From Chryseobacterium sp. SSA4.19 (GTDB lineage: Bacteria; Bacteroidota; Bacteroidia; Flavobacteriales; Weeksellaceae), in contig NZ_JAKVIP010000025.1 in the NCBI RefSeq assembly GCF_022601875.1, forward strand, positions 1 through 64,000: a DNA stretch of 64,000 nt. The letters run 5' to 3'. Numbering within the stretch: the first letter of the stretch is position 1; every line of letters begins with the position of its first letter. Under the pieces are notes generated by a model. It did no database searches. It saw only the letters and a list, made by a program, of their open reading frames with translations, and was not told the DNA's origin. Position numbers and translations under genes: made by a program. Of this stretch, positions 8,224 to 17,788 are shown in pieces.

Positions 8224-9111
8224 ATGAAAACAAGAACTCCCGTCTCCGTATACATTTTTGTTACCATTGGCTTAACCATTATGGCGTTCGAAATGTTCGC
8301 ACCAGGTTCAGGATACTTTTCTTCTCCGTTTTTCTGGGGGTTGATGGCCATTGCGGTTATTCTGCTGCTCATTATGAATTCCATCGGGGATTTAATTGAA
8401 AATCAGAATTTCACCCATTTATCGGATGAAGATAAAGCAGCATACATCAAAGAAAAGAATACACCATATTTCCAAAAGCTCTGGAATTCGGCCTTCAAAA
8501 AGCAGCCGGCTACGGAAGAAAAAGATATTCTGATTGATCACGGCTTTGACGGGATCACAGAACTCGACAACTCCCTCCCCAAATGGTGGGTCGGACTTTT
8601 CTACTTCGGGTTTATTTTCTGTGCGGTATATATGGCAGCATTTGCATTCACAGATTATGCCCATCCCGAAGCGGAATTAACGGACGAGACCAAAATCATG
8701 CTTGCTTCTATTGAGGAATTTGAAAAAACAGCACCTCAGATTACTCTTGAATCGGCAAAATATAATGCAGATTATGCTGCTGAAGGAAAAGAACTTTTTA
8801 AAACCAATTGCGTAACCTGCCATGGAGAAAACGGAAAAGGTGGAATCGGACCAAATTTAACAGACACACACTGGATCAATATTAAAGAAAAAAGCCTGTT
8901 TAAAAATGTTTTCTGGATGCTTGAAAACGGTTCGCCCAATAATCCCACCATGCGTCCTTTCATTAAGGAAGGAACCATTACGGGAAGAGATGCAGAAAAA
9001 ATTGCAGCCTATATTTATCATATCAATCAGGAAACCCCGCCTGTTACTCCACAGCAGGGAGGTGCGGCTCCACAGGGAGAATCCGTACACTGGGAAAACG
9101 GGAATAATTAA
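8224..9111 (+). CDS. ccoP: cbb3-type cytochrome c oxidase subunit III (CcoP), single haem
   Basis: The 295-residue protein has two N-terminal membrane helices (about 10-28 and 32-52), a FixP-type N-terminal segment with DHGFDGITELDN and the third helix LPKWWVGLFYFGFIF, then one cytochrome c domain. Only one haem motif is present, CVTCH at 196-200, with a likely Met ligand in NPTMRPF. Proteobacterial CcoP has two haem domains. It should pass electrons to the CcoO haem. It is the last gene of the two-gene operon: ccoG, ccoH and other assembly genes that often follow are absent, and a long-loop hairpin lies 36 nt downstream. Confidence 0.93.
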   Translation: MKTRTPVSVYIFVTIGLTIMAFEMFAPGSGYFSSPFFWGLMAIAVILLLIMNSIGDLIENQNFTHLSDEDKAAYIKEKNTPYFQKLWNSAFKKQPATEEKDILIDHGFDGITELDNSLPKWWVGLFYFGFIFCAVYMAAFAFTDYAHPEAELTDETKIMLASIEEFEKTAPQITLESAKYNADYAAEGKELFKTNCVTCHGENGKGGIGPNLTDTHWINIKEKSLFKNVFWMLENGSPNNPTMRPFIKEGTITGRDAEKIAAYIYHINQETPPVTPQQGGAAPQGESVHWENGNN

Positions 9112-9147
9112 AAATTATAAACTCAAATATATTTAAACCATGGAAAT

Positions 9148-9228
9148 AGCCCCCTTTTTATAACTAAACTAAATTTCATTTTTGCTAAACCTTTTCAACA
9201 AGATAAAATGATAAAAGGGGGCTTTTAA
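9148..9228 (+). terminator. Long-loop hairpin after ccoP, probable terminator
   Basis: AGCCCCCTTTT (9148-9158) and AAAAGGGGGCT (9213-9223) pair perfectly over 11 bp, but the loop is 54 nt, which is unusual. A short T run follows. It probably ends the cco transcript; the rest of the gap up to 9396 holds the start region of tamB. Confidence 0.55.
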
Positions 9229-9396
9229 ACAAACTTAATCCCGGCTTTGGCTGTCTTCCATCAGCTTATTCACTAATAGTTAATCAACTAAATTCCATAA
9301 TAGGCAGCCAAGGCAGGATTTTTGCATACATAAAGGGTACCATAACAGGATAACAGTACATTTAGTATTGTTATATTTGTTTTAAACCTATCACTC

Positions 9397-12300
9397 TTGA
9401 AATTGAAATTTACCAAAAGAAAACTCTTAAAGCGTTTCGTAATAACCATTATATCCATATTGGTTTTTTTTACGTTGCTTATCTTTAGTTTAAGACTTCC
9501 GGCCGTTCAGAATTTTATCAAAGACAAACTGGTTGTTTACCTGGAGAAAAAAATCAAAACAAAAGTAAGCCTGGAAAGGGTTTACATAGGGTTTCCAAAC
9601 AGCCTTGTTATGGAAAACCTGTATTTAAAGGGTCAGGATATCGATACCCTTTTAGCTGTTAAAAAGCTGGATGTCGGATTGAATATGATGAAACTGATCA
9701 GCTCCACAGCAGACATCACCTCGGTAGATCTTGAAGGCGCAAGGGCCAACGTGGTCAGAAAGCCTGACGGTAAATTTAATTTCGATTATATCCTTGATGC
9801 CTTTGCCACAAGTGATAAAGAAGAAAGCCCTTCCAAGCCCTTCATTATTTCTCTGGATAAAATCAGGCTGAAAGATATTGGTATTACTTTTAATGATCAG
9901 CAGTCAAGAAATGATATTAAAGTCTATTTTAAATCTTTTGATACGAGAGTAAAAACTTTTGATCTCCAAAATAATTCTTATGCGGTTAATGACATCAATC
10001 TTGATGGATTAAACTTAAAGTTGAAACAGGATCTCATAGAAGAAGTTTCAAAAAAAGTAGAAAAGAAAGTAGATTCACTGAACAATAAAAAGCCGATGCA
10101 GCTTGGTTTAAGAGGAATCAAACTCACCAACTTCAATATTGATTACGGAGATGACAATACCAAAACTTTTGCTAAAGTCCTGTTTAAAGAATTAAGTACA
10201 AAAGTCAACAAGCTGGATCTGGAAAACAATGCGTATAATGTTGACAATGTTTTTCTTTCAGGAGCGGACATTAACGCCAATCTTTATCTTCCGGCTCAGA
10301 ATGCAAATCCTAAAGACAAAAACGAACCTGAAGTTTCAAAAAAATCAGACCAGCAGAAAGCACTGGCATTGCTTTTAGGCAAACTGGTTCTGAATGATGT
10401 AAAAGTAGTTTACAATAATACCGCAATTACTCCTACAAAACAGGGAATGGACTTCAATCATCTCAATTTTTCCAAACTGAATGTTGAGGTAAGGAGTTTC
10501 AAAATGCAGAACAATACATTTGCGGGACAGGTAAATTCAGCAGAAATTCAGGAATCCAGAGGACTGGATATCCAGAAATTTAATACCGATTTTGTATATA
10601 ATGAAAAGGAAGCTTATTTAAAGGATCTCTATCTTCAAACCCCGAAAACGGTTTTGCGTGATGAGGTCATTCTGAATTATAATTCCATTGGGCAGCTAAG
10701 TTCAAATCTAGGAGCCGTAAAAATATCAGCCAATATAAAAGATTCAAAAATAGGATTCTCTGACATTTTAAATCTGGTTCCGACATTAAGAGGTACAGCT
10801 CCGTTTAATAAATATCCAAATGCAATTCTCAATGTGAATGCGAATGTAAAAGGAAATGTTAATGACCTTCTGATCAACAACCTTAAAGTTTCAGGTCTCG
10901 ACCAATTGAGAGTGGCCGCATCAGGAAGAATCAGGAATGCGATGAATCCTGAGAATTTATATTATGATTTGAAAATCGCAGAATTGTCTTCATCAGCAAG
11001 AACCATCTTTAATCTGGTTCCGAAAAATACCATTCCTTCCAATATTTCCCTGCCTTCCAATATGAGCATTAAAGGAACTGCGAAAGGAACGACCAAAGTA
11101 GTAAATGCCAACCTGAACCTTTACTCTACTCTTGGAAATGCAGCTGTTATTGCCAAGGTGGATATGCGCAGAAAAAACCGTGAACTGTATGATGTGAAAG
11201 CCAATCTTCAGGGTCTGCAGATCGGAAAGATTATACAGAACAAAGATATAGGAGCAATTTCAGCGCAGATTTATGCTAAAGGTGAAAGTTTTGATTTTAA
11301 AAATGCCAATGCGGACCTCAGAGGGCATGTTGCTTCAGCTGTGTACAAAGGATACCGTTATCAGAACATGAACCTGACCGGGAAAATCAGACGTGGTGCC
11401 TACAACATCATTTTAAATTCAAAAGATCCGAATGCCAACCTAATGTTGACTGCTTCTGGAATTTACAGTAATAAAAATCCTACGGTAAAAGTCAATGGTA
11501 CGGTGATCAAGCTTGACCTGAACAAATTAGGATTCTATAAAGACCCGATGATCCTCGCCGGAAAAATAGACGGTGATTTTAAGAATCTGGATCCCGATCA
11601 TCTAAATGGATATTTAAATCTTAAGGACTTTGCTTTTTCTGATGCAAAAGAAATTTATCCGATCCAGGAAGTGAATTTAAAAGCCTCTTCTACGAATGAT
11701 TCTACCAATATTGTTTTCAATTCTCAGATTGCGGATGTAGAACTAAGAGGAAAATATAAACTGACCCAGATTTTCGGAGCATTAACTCAAACCGTTAATC
11801 AGTATTATCAGTTCCAGAAACCCGCAAAAGTTCAGAAGATCCAGGCCGGGCAGTTTTTCACCTTTAATGCCAAGATTAAGAATGATGACCTGATCAGGAA
11901 ATTTGTGCCGGAGCTGAAAAGCTTTGAGACCATTAATCTGGTCGGAAATTATGATGCCGATTCTCAGAAGATTGAAATCGACGGACAAATCCCGCGGGTT
12001 CTGTATGGGGAGAATTCTATTGAAAATGCGGCCATCAGGGTCACTAATGAAAACCAGGCTTTACAGTATAATCTTAGCGTTGCCTCATTAAAAAGCTCCA
12101 GTTTTGCTTTAAACAGGGTAAATGTAGGTGGAGATGTTGCCAATAACATCATCAATTATAACATCACCACTAAAGACGAAAAAGATGAAACCCAGTTCCT
12201 GATTGCCGGTAATGCAAAATCAATGAACGATATTACGGAAATTTCATTAAATCCGGATGGCTTGAAATTAAATTATACCAACTGGACTGTAGGAGAAGGA

Positions 12301-14433
12301 AATAAAATCCAGATCAGCAACAAGGGAATTCTTGCAGATAACTTTAGACTTTCGAATGCAGGCAGTGAAATTTTACTTCAGTCGGAAACCCAGTCACCCA
12401 ACGCACCTCTTAATGTTTCGCTGAAAGATTTTAAAATAGAGACCATCACAGAACTGATAAAAAAGGATACGGTTCTGGCAAGAGGTACTATTAACGGAAC
12501 AGCACAATTGCGTGATCTGACGAAGAAGATGACCTTTACTTCTGATTTAAATATTTCTGATTTAATTGTGTATGGAAGTCCGGTTGGAAACCTTGCCGTA
12601 AAAGTGAATAATACATCTTCCAATCTTTTAAGAGCAGATATTAATCTGTCAGGAAATAATAATGATGTGAAGATTCTCGGAGATTACAATACCTCATCAA
12701 GTACTTTTGACCTGAATATGACCATTAACCAGTTACAGATGAAATCAGTGCAGGGATTCTCCATGAATGCAATTACCAACACGGAAGGATATATTTCAGG
12801 AAACCTGAAAATTACAGGAACTCCTAAACAGCCTAATATTTTAGGTAAAGTGAAATTCAATGATGTAGGACTGGAAATTGCCAAAACAGGAAGTGATTTC
12901 AGAAAACTGAATGATGACATTGATTTTACCAACCGCGGAATTGAGTTCAATGATTTCAAAATCAATGATAAAGATGGGAATTCACTCGTTATTGACGGGC
13001 AGGTCCTAACCCAAACCTACAGGGATTTCGCATTTAATTTTGATGTGAATGCCAAAGATTTCAAAGTGGTGAATTCTGAAAAATCCAATGATGCCATCAT
13101 GTATGGAATTCTTGCTATTGACGCAGGACTGCATATCAGAGGCAACCTGGATTTACCAAAGGTGGATGGAAGACTGGCTGTTGCCGACAATACGGATTTT
13201 ACGTTTGTACTTCCTCAATCCTCCCCTACATTACAGGAAAGAGAAGGTATCGTTGAGTTTATAGACCAGGACCAGGTGGCTTTAAATAAAACCATTAAAG
13301 CAGATTCTTTAAACAGCCAGACCCATATCAAAGGAATGGATGTAAGCGTGAATATTGAACTGAGCAAAGAGGCCAAACTTTCTTTATTAATTGATAAAGC
13401 CAACGGGGATTTCGTAAAACTCCAGGGTGAAGCGGAACTTACCGGCGGAATTGATCCTTCAGGAAAAACCACTCTGGTGGGTGTTTACGAAGTGGAGTCC
13501 GGAAGTTATGAAATGACCGTCAGTGTCTTAAAGCGTAAGTTCGATATTCAGAAAGGGAGCACCATTACGTGGACCGGGGAACCGACCACTGCGAATCTCG
13601 ACATTACAGCGGTATATACCACCGAAGCCGCACCAATTGATCTTGTGGAGCAGCAGATCAGCGGGGAAAGTTCAGGCATCCTGAATCAGTTTAAACAGAG
13701 GATTCCTTTCAATACTTTACTAAAGATGAATGGTGAACTGCTGAAACCCGTTATTACTTTTGATATTACAACCGCTGAAAAAAACAATGCTGTTTCCTCT
13801 ACCGTTACAGATATTGTAGACCAAAAACTGTCTCAGCTGAGAACCCAGGAGTCTGAAATGAACAAACAGGTTTTTGCCCTGCTGCTGCTTAACAGATTCA
13901 TCGGGGAAAATCCGTTCCAGTCCGGGGCCGGACTTTCCGGAGAGATGATGGCCAGACAGAGTGTAAGTAAAATTTTATCACAGCAGCTGAATAACCTGGC
14001 TTCGGATCTTATCAAGGGAGTCGATCTGAATTTTGACCTGGAATCTTCGGAAGATTATTCTACCGGAACACAAAATACAAGAACCGATCTGAATGTAGAT
14101 ATCAGCAAAAAATTGCTTAATGACCGCCTGAAGGTTTCGGTAGGAAGTAATTTCGGTCTGGAAGGTGAAGCCCGCCAGAATGAAAGCATGACCAATATTG
14201 CAGGTGATGTAACAGTGGACTACAGCCTTTCCAAAGATGAGAGGTACATGCTCAGGGCTTACCGTAAAAATGAATATCAGGTTGCTCTTCAGGGTCAGAT
14301 TGTAGAAACAGGGCTTGGATTCATCATCACTTTGGACTATGACAAATTCCGGGATATTTTCCAGAAGTCAAAAAATAAGAAGCAGAAAGAATCCAGAAAG
14401 AACAAGCAGAACCAAGTTGTAGAATTTAAATAA
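9397..14433 (+). CDS. tamB: TamB: inner-membrane AsmA-like translocation/assembly protein
   Basis: A 1678-residue protein with one N-terminal membrane anchor (VITIISILVFFTLLIFSL, about 16-33), then a very long periplasmic run of beta-rich repeats and the conserved DUF490/TamB C-terminal domain (about 1300-1660). TamB spans the periplasm as a groove-shaped bridge and works with an outer-membrane TamA-type partner in outer-membrane assembly and probably lipid transport. The frame starts with TTG at 9397, with a perfect -7 box TATATTTG at 9372-9379, implying a very short leader. No ATG fits better, as the basic residues and anchor follow at once. The stop overlaps the next start by one base (TAATG), so tamL is translationally coupled. 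Confidence 0.92.
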   Translation: MKLKFTKRKLLKRFVITIISILVFFTLLIFSLRLPAVQNFIKDKLVVYLEKKIKTKVSLERVYIGFPNSLVMENLYLKGQDIDTLLAVKKLDVGLNMMKLISSTADITSVDLEGARANVVRKPDGKFNFDYILDAFATSDKEESPSKPFIISLDKIRLKDIGITFNDQQSRNDIKVYFKSFDTRVKTFDLQNNSYAVNDINLDGLNLKLKQDLIEEVSKKVEKKVDSLNNKKPMQLGLRGIKLTNFNIDYGDDNTKTFAKVLFKELSTKVNKLDLENNAYNVDNVFLSGADINANLYLPAQNANPKDKNEPEVSKKSDQQKALALLLGKLVLNDVKVVYNNTAITPTKQGMDFNHLNFSKLNVEVRSFKMQNNTFAGQVNSAEIQESRGLDIQKFNTDFVYNEKEAYLKDLYLQTPKTVLRDEVILNYNSIGQLSSNLGAVKISANIKDSKIGFSDILNLVPTLRGTAPFNKYPNAILNVNANVKGNVNDLLINNLKVSGLDQLRVAASGRIRNAMNPENLYYDLKIAELSSSARTIFNLVPKNTIPSNISLPSNMSIKGTAKGTTKVVNANLNLYSTLGNAAVIAKVDMRRKNRELYDVKANLQGLQIGKIIQNKDIGAISAQIYAKGESFDFKNANADLRGHVASAVYKGYRYQNMNLTGKIRRGAYNIILNSKDPNANLMLTASGIYSNKNPTVKVNGTVIKLDLNKLGFYKDPMILAGKIDGDFKNLDPDHLNGYLNLKDFAFSDAKEIYPIQEVNLKASSTNDSTNIVFNSQIADVELRGKYKLTQIFGALTQTVNQYYQFQKPAKVQKIQAGQFFTFNAKIKNDDLIRKFVPELKSFETINLVGNYDADSQKIEIDGQIPRVLYGENSIENAAIRVTNENQALQYNLSVASLKSSSFALNRVNVGGDVANNIINYNITTKDEKDETQFLIAGNAKSMNDITEISLNPDGLKLNYTNWTVGEGNKIQISNKGILADNFRLSNAGSEILLQSETQSPNAPLNVSLKDFKIETITELIKKDTVLARGTINGTAQLRDLTKKMTFTSDLNISDLIVYGSPVGNLAVKVNNTSSNLLRADINLSGNNNDVKILGDYNTSSSTFDLNMTINQLQMKSVQGFSMNAITNTEGYISGNLKITGTPKQPNILGKVKFNDVGLEIAKTGSDFRKLNDDIDFTNRGIEFNDFKINDKDGNSLVIDGQVLTQTYRDFAFNFDVNAKDFKVVNSEKSNDAIMYGILAIDAGLHIRGNLDLPKVDGRLAVADNTDFTFVLPQSSPTLQEREGIVEFIDQDQVALNKTIKADSLNSQTHIKGMDVSVNIELSKEAKLSLLIDKANGDFVKLQGEAELTGGIDPSGKTTLVGVYEVESGSYEMTVSVLKRKFDIQKGSTITWTGEPTTANLDITAVYTTEAAPIDLVEQQISGESSGILNQFKQRIPFNTLLKMNGELLKPVITFDITTAEKNNAVSSTVTDIVDQKLSQLRTQESEMNKQVFALLLLNRFIGENPFQSGAGLSGEMMARQSVSKILSQQLNNLASDLIKGVDLNFDLESSEDYSTGTQNTRTDLNVDISKKLLNDRLKVSVGSNFGLEGEARQNESMTNIAGDVTVDYSLSKDERYMLRAYRKNEYQVALQGQIVETGLGFIITLDYDKFRDIFQKSKNKKQKESRKNKQNQVVEFK

Positions 14434-16760
14434 TGAAAAAAAACTATAAAACATACTTCAGATATATATTAACGTTCGGAATGGCTTCGGCAACCCTTTC
14501 CTGCAGCAATACGAAATACCTGAAGCAAGGACAGATGCTATACACCGGCGCAAAGATTAATATAGAGAATGACACCATTTCCAAAAATGAAAAAAAGGAT
14601 CTTAAAGCAGCTCTTGAAGCCAATCTTACGCCTAAGCCGAATTCATCATTTTTAGGATTAAGACCAAAGTTATTTTTCTACAATATTGCTAAAGAACCTA
14701 AGAAAGAAAAAGGCTTTAATTACTGGCTCAAATATAAAATAGGCGAAAAACCGGTTCTCTTAGGTGATGTAGACCGTGAGTTCAATAAAGAAATTATTGA
14801 AAACTATTCTGAAAACAAAGGTTACTTCAATGCCAGCGCAACTTATGATACGGTTTCCAAAAATAAAAAAGCCCAGGTGATCTATACCGTAAGGCCGGGA
14901 GCCCGATATCTGATCAGTGACGTTAAGTTTCAACAGGATTCTTCATTGGTTAATAAAGAAATCCGAAATACTGCTGCAAATACTTTTTTGAAGAAGGGAA
15001 AGCCGTTCGATCTTGATATAATTAAATCTGAAAGACAGAGGATTGACAACAGTTTAAAGGAAAAAGGGTTTTACTATTTTCATCCCGATAATATTATCGT
15101 ACAGGCAGACAGTACGATAAGTAAAAACCATAAGGTTGAACTGAACGTGAAGCTGAAAGACAACACACCGGAACTTTCGACCCAGCAGTTTAGTATTGAT
15201 AAAGTAGTCGTTTTCCCTAATTATAATATCCAGGACGTAAAAAACGGAAAATACAAGATTCCTATGGATACGGATTCGATTCAGAAATATGCTTATCAGG
15301 ACATTTATGTTATCGACCCCCAGCATAAATTTAAACCTAAAATTTTTGACAGGGCTTTATATTTTAAAAAAGGCGACCTATATAACAGGACCAACCATAA
15401 TCTTACTTTAAACCGACTGATCAGTTTAGGCGTTTTTAAATTTGTAAAAAATGAATTTGTTGTTTCAGACTCTCTGCAGCATAAGTTTGATGCCTATTAC
15501 CTCCTGACACCGAGAGAGCTTCAGTCACTTCGGCTGGAAGCCTTAGGAAGAACGAATTCCGCCAACTATGCAGGAAGCGAACTTAACCTGAACTGGACCC
15601 ACAGAAATTTTTTCAGAGGTGCGGAGCAGTTTAAAGCTTCCGTTTACGGAGCTTTTGACGTACAGATCGGAGGTCCGGAAAATGCCAAAAATATTTTCAG
15701 GGCAGGAAGCAATGTACAGCTTTCGATTCCGAGGATCGTAGCGCCTTTCCGTTTTAATTCTTCCAGCGCCTTTGTACCGAGAACCAATATCACATTGGGT
15801 TACGAATTCCAGAACCGTACGGAATATTATACATTAAATACATTCAGCGGTTCATTCGGATATGTATGGAAAGAAAACGTGAGGAAAGAACATGATTTAA
15901 AAATCCTTGATGTTACGTTGGTTGCGCCCGCAAAAGTAACTCCTTTGTATGATTCAATATCAGCAAACAGTGATGCAATGAGAAGAGTTGTTCAGAAGCA
16001 ATTAATTTTCGGACCAACCTATTCTTACACATATACAACTACAATGCTTCCGAGAAAAAATACAATCTATTATAAAGGAACTTTAGATCTTGCAGGAAAT
16101 ATTACAGGTTTGGTAACAGGCGCAAATGCAAAAAAAGATAAGGAAAAAACTATTTTCGGAGTACCGTTCAGCCAATATGCCAAAATAGAAAATGACTTCA
16201 GGTTCTACCATAAGTTCACCGAAAAGACATCTTTAGCAACAAGGCTTATTGCCGGTGTAGCTTATCCTTACGGAAATTCTGAACACATTCCTTTCTCAAG
16301 ACAGTTTTTTTCAGGAGGGAGTAACAGTGTGAGAGCTTTCAGGGCGAGAACTTTAGGTCCCGGAAGTTTTGATCCGAGAACTATTCAGGAAGGTTATTAT
16401 TTTGATCAGTCAGGCGATGTGAAACTGGAACTGAATGCAGAATACCGTGCTAATTTATATAAATTTTTAAATGTTGCCGTTTTTGCAGATGCCGGAAACG
16501 TATGGCTTGTGAATGAAGATGCTGAAAGGCCGGGCGCAAAATTTTCTAAAGAATTCCTTAGCGAAATTGCCGTAGGAGCCGGAGTTGGTCTAAGACTTGA
16601 TTTCTCTATTTTAATTTTAAGGCTTGATCTGGCGATGCCGCTTCGGGTACCTTATTATCAAAGAGGTGACCGATGGGCTTTTGATAAAATTAATTTCGGG
16701 GATTCCAACTGGAGGAGAGATAATTTGATTCTGAACATTGCCATCGGTTATCCGTTCTAA
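14433..16760 (+). CDS. tamL: TamL: lipoprotein BamA/TamA-family outer-membrane protein
   Basis: 775 residues with a lipoprotein signal peptide (lipobox LSC, Cys24), POTRA-like domains (to about 350) and a C-terminal 16-strand barrel of the Omp85 family ending in IAIGYPF. The conserved barrel stretch SGGSNSVRAFRARTLGPG (the RxF/Y motif region of Omp85 proteins) is present. In Bacteroidota the TamA partner is a lipid-anchored form called TamL, always next to TamB, which is what is seen here. It should take part in outer-membrane assembly. The start codon overlaps the tamB stop by one base. Confidence 0.9.
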   Translation: MKKNYKTYFRYILTFGMASATLSCSNTKYLKQGQMLYTGAKINIENDTISKNEKKDLKAALEANLTPKPNSSFLGLRPKLFFYNIAKEPKKEKGFNYWLKYKIGEKPVLLGDVDREFNKEIIENYSENKGYFNASATYDTVSKNKKAQVIYTVRPGARYLISDVKFQQDSSLVNKEIRNTAANTFLKKGKPFDLDIIKSERQRIDNSLKEKGFYYFHPDNIIVQADSTISKNHKVELNVKLKDNTPELSTQQFSIDKVVVFPNYNIQDVKNGKYKIPMDTDSIQKYAYQDIYVIDPQHKFKPKIFDRALYFKKGDLYNRTNHNLTLNRLISLGVFKFVKNEFVVSDSLQHKFDAYYLLTPRELQSLRLEALGRTNSANYAGSELNLNWTHRNFFRGAEQFKASVYGAFDVQIGGPENAKNIFRAGSNVQLSIPRIVAPFRFNSSSAFVPRTNITLGYEFQNRTEYYTLNTFSGSFGYVWKENVRKEHDLKILDVTLVAPAKVTPLYDSISANSDAMRRVVQKQLIFGPTYSYTYTTTMLPRKNTIYYKGTLDLAGNITGLVTGANAKKDKEKTIFGVPFSQYAKIENDFRFYHKFTEKTSLATRLIAGVAYPYGNSEHIPFSRQFFSGGSNSVRAFRARTLGPGSFDPRTIQEGYYFDQSGDVKLELNAEYRANLYKFLNVAVFADAGNVWLVNEDAERPGAKFSKEFLSEIAVGAGVGLRLDFSILILRLDLAMPLRVPYYQRGDRWAFDKINFGDSNWRRDNLILNIAIGYPF

Positions 16761-16770
16761 ATTTTTATAC

Positions 16771-17742
16771 ATGGTAAAAAGAGCAAAATTTTTCTGGGAA
16801 ACATTAAAGGAAACCTATACCCAATGGAACAATTCTTCAGCATCGAATGATTCGGCGAGTCTGGCTTATTATGCTATTTTTTCGATTCCGGGTCTGCTGA
16901 TTATTATTATATGGATTGCCGGCTATTTCTTTGGCCAGGAAGCGATCAGCGGAGAAATCAGTAAACAGATAAGAGGTGTAATGGGAGCTGAGGCAGCAAA
17001 AAGTGTTGAAGCCATGATTGCAGGAGCCTTAATTGACAAAGAAAATATTATTATGAAAATTATCGGGATCGGTTCGCTTGTATTCGGTTCCACCACTCTT
17101 TTCTTCCAGTTGCAGCGTTCTTTAAACAGCCTTTGGGATGTACAGGCAGCTCCCAAGAAAGCATTTACTAAGTTCTTACTAGACAGAGCCAATTCATTGG
17201 GAATGATTCTTATTCTTGGATTTTTACTGATGGTCACGATGATCCTTTCGAATCTGATCAGCTTTTTTAATAACTGGATTACTTCTTATTTCGGTTTTGA
17301 AACCTATCTGGTTATTGAGGTGATTAATTATTTAATCGGCTTTGGAGTGGTTATGCTTTTATTTGCCCTCATGTTTAAAGTATTGCCGGATGTTCAGATC
17401 GGGTGGAAACCCATCTGGGGAGGAGCTTTCCTTACTGCAATCCTGTTTACGCTGGGGAAATTCCTATTAGGGCTTTATTTTGGGACTGCACAGCCAACCT
17501 CTACTTTCGGAGCAGCCGGAACGGTAATCTTAATTATGATGTGGATTAATTATTCCTGTATGCTGGTCTTCTTCGGAGCAGAATACACCAAGGTGTACGC
17601 TCTAAAAAAAGGATATAGAATTGTCCCTTCCAAACATGCCAAGTGGAGCGAAGCTAAAATGTATCAATACAGCCTGAAAGAAGAAAAAAATACGAAAGCA
17701 CCGAATACACTTCAGAAAGATTCATTATCCTCGAATATATGA
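16771..17742 (+). CDS. YihY/BrkB family inner-membrane protein
   Basis: A 323-residue membrane protein with about six helices, including SIPGLLIIIIWIAGYFFG, LGMILILGFLLMVTMILS and TVILIMMWINYSCMLVFFG, and the family motifs DSASLAYYAIFS near the start and FGAAGTVI later. The family was once annotated as ribonuclease BN by mistake; it is now seen as a membrane protein family of uncertain function, possibly a transporter. An upstream ATG inside tamL is rejected because the 16771 ATG gives the normal N-terminus. It starts 10 nt after tamL, so it belongs to the same operon. Confidence 0.87.
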   Translation: MVKRAKFFWETLKETYTQWNNSSASNDSASLAYYAIFSIPGLLIIIIWIAGYFFGQEAISGEISKQIRGVMGAEAAKSVEAMIAGALIDKENIIMKIIGIGSLVFGSTTLFFQLQRSLNSLWDVQAAPKKAFTKFLLDRANSLGMILILGFLLMVTMILSNLISFFNNWITSYFGFETYLVIEVINYLIGFGVVMLLFALMFKVLPDVQIGWKPIWGGAFLTAILFTLGKFLLGLYFGTAQPTSTFGAAGTVILIMMWINYSCMLVFFGAEYTKVYALKKGYRIVPSKHAKWSEAKMYQYSLKEEKNTKAPNTLQKDSLSSNI

Positions 17743-17752
17743 TATATAAAAA

Positions 17753-17778
17753 AGGCCTTTAGAAATTTCTGAAGGCCT
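17753..17778. terminator. Bidirectional terminator between the tam operon and argS
   Basis: AGGCCTTTAGA and TCTGAAGGCCT pair over 11 bp (one wobble) with AATT between, with A- and T-rich tracts on both sides. It serves the two converging genes. Confidence 0.88.
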
Positions 17779-17788
17779 CTCTTTATCT

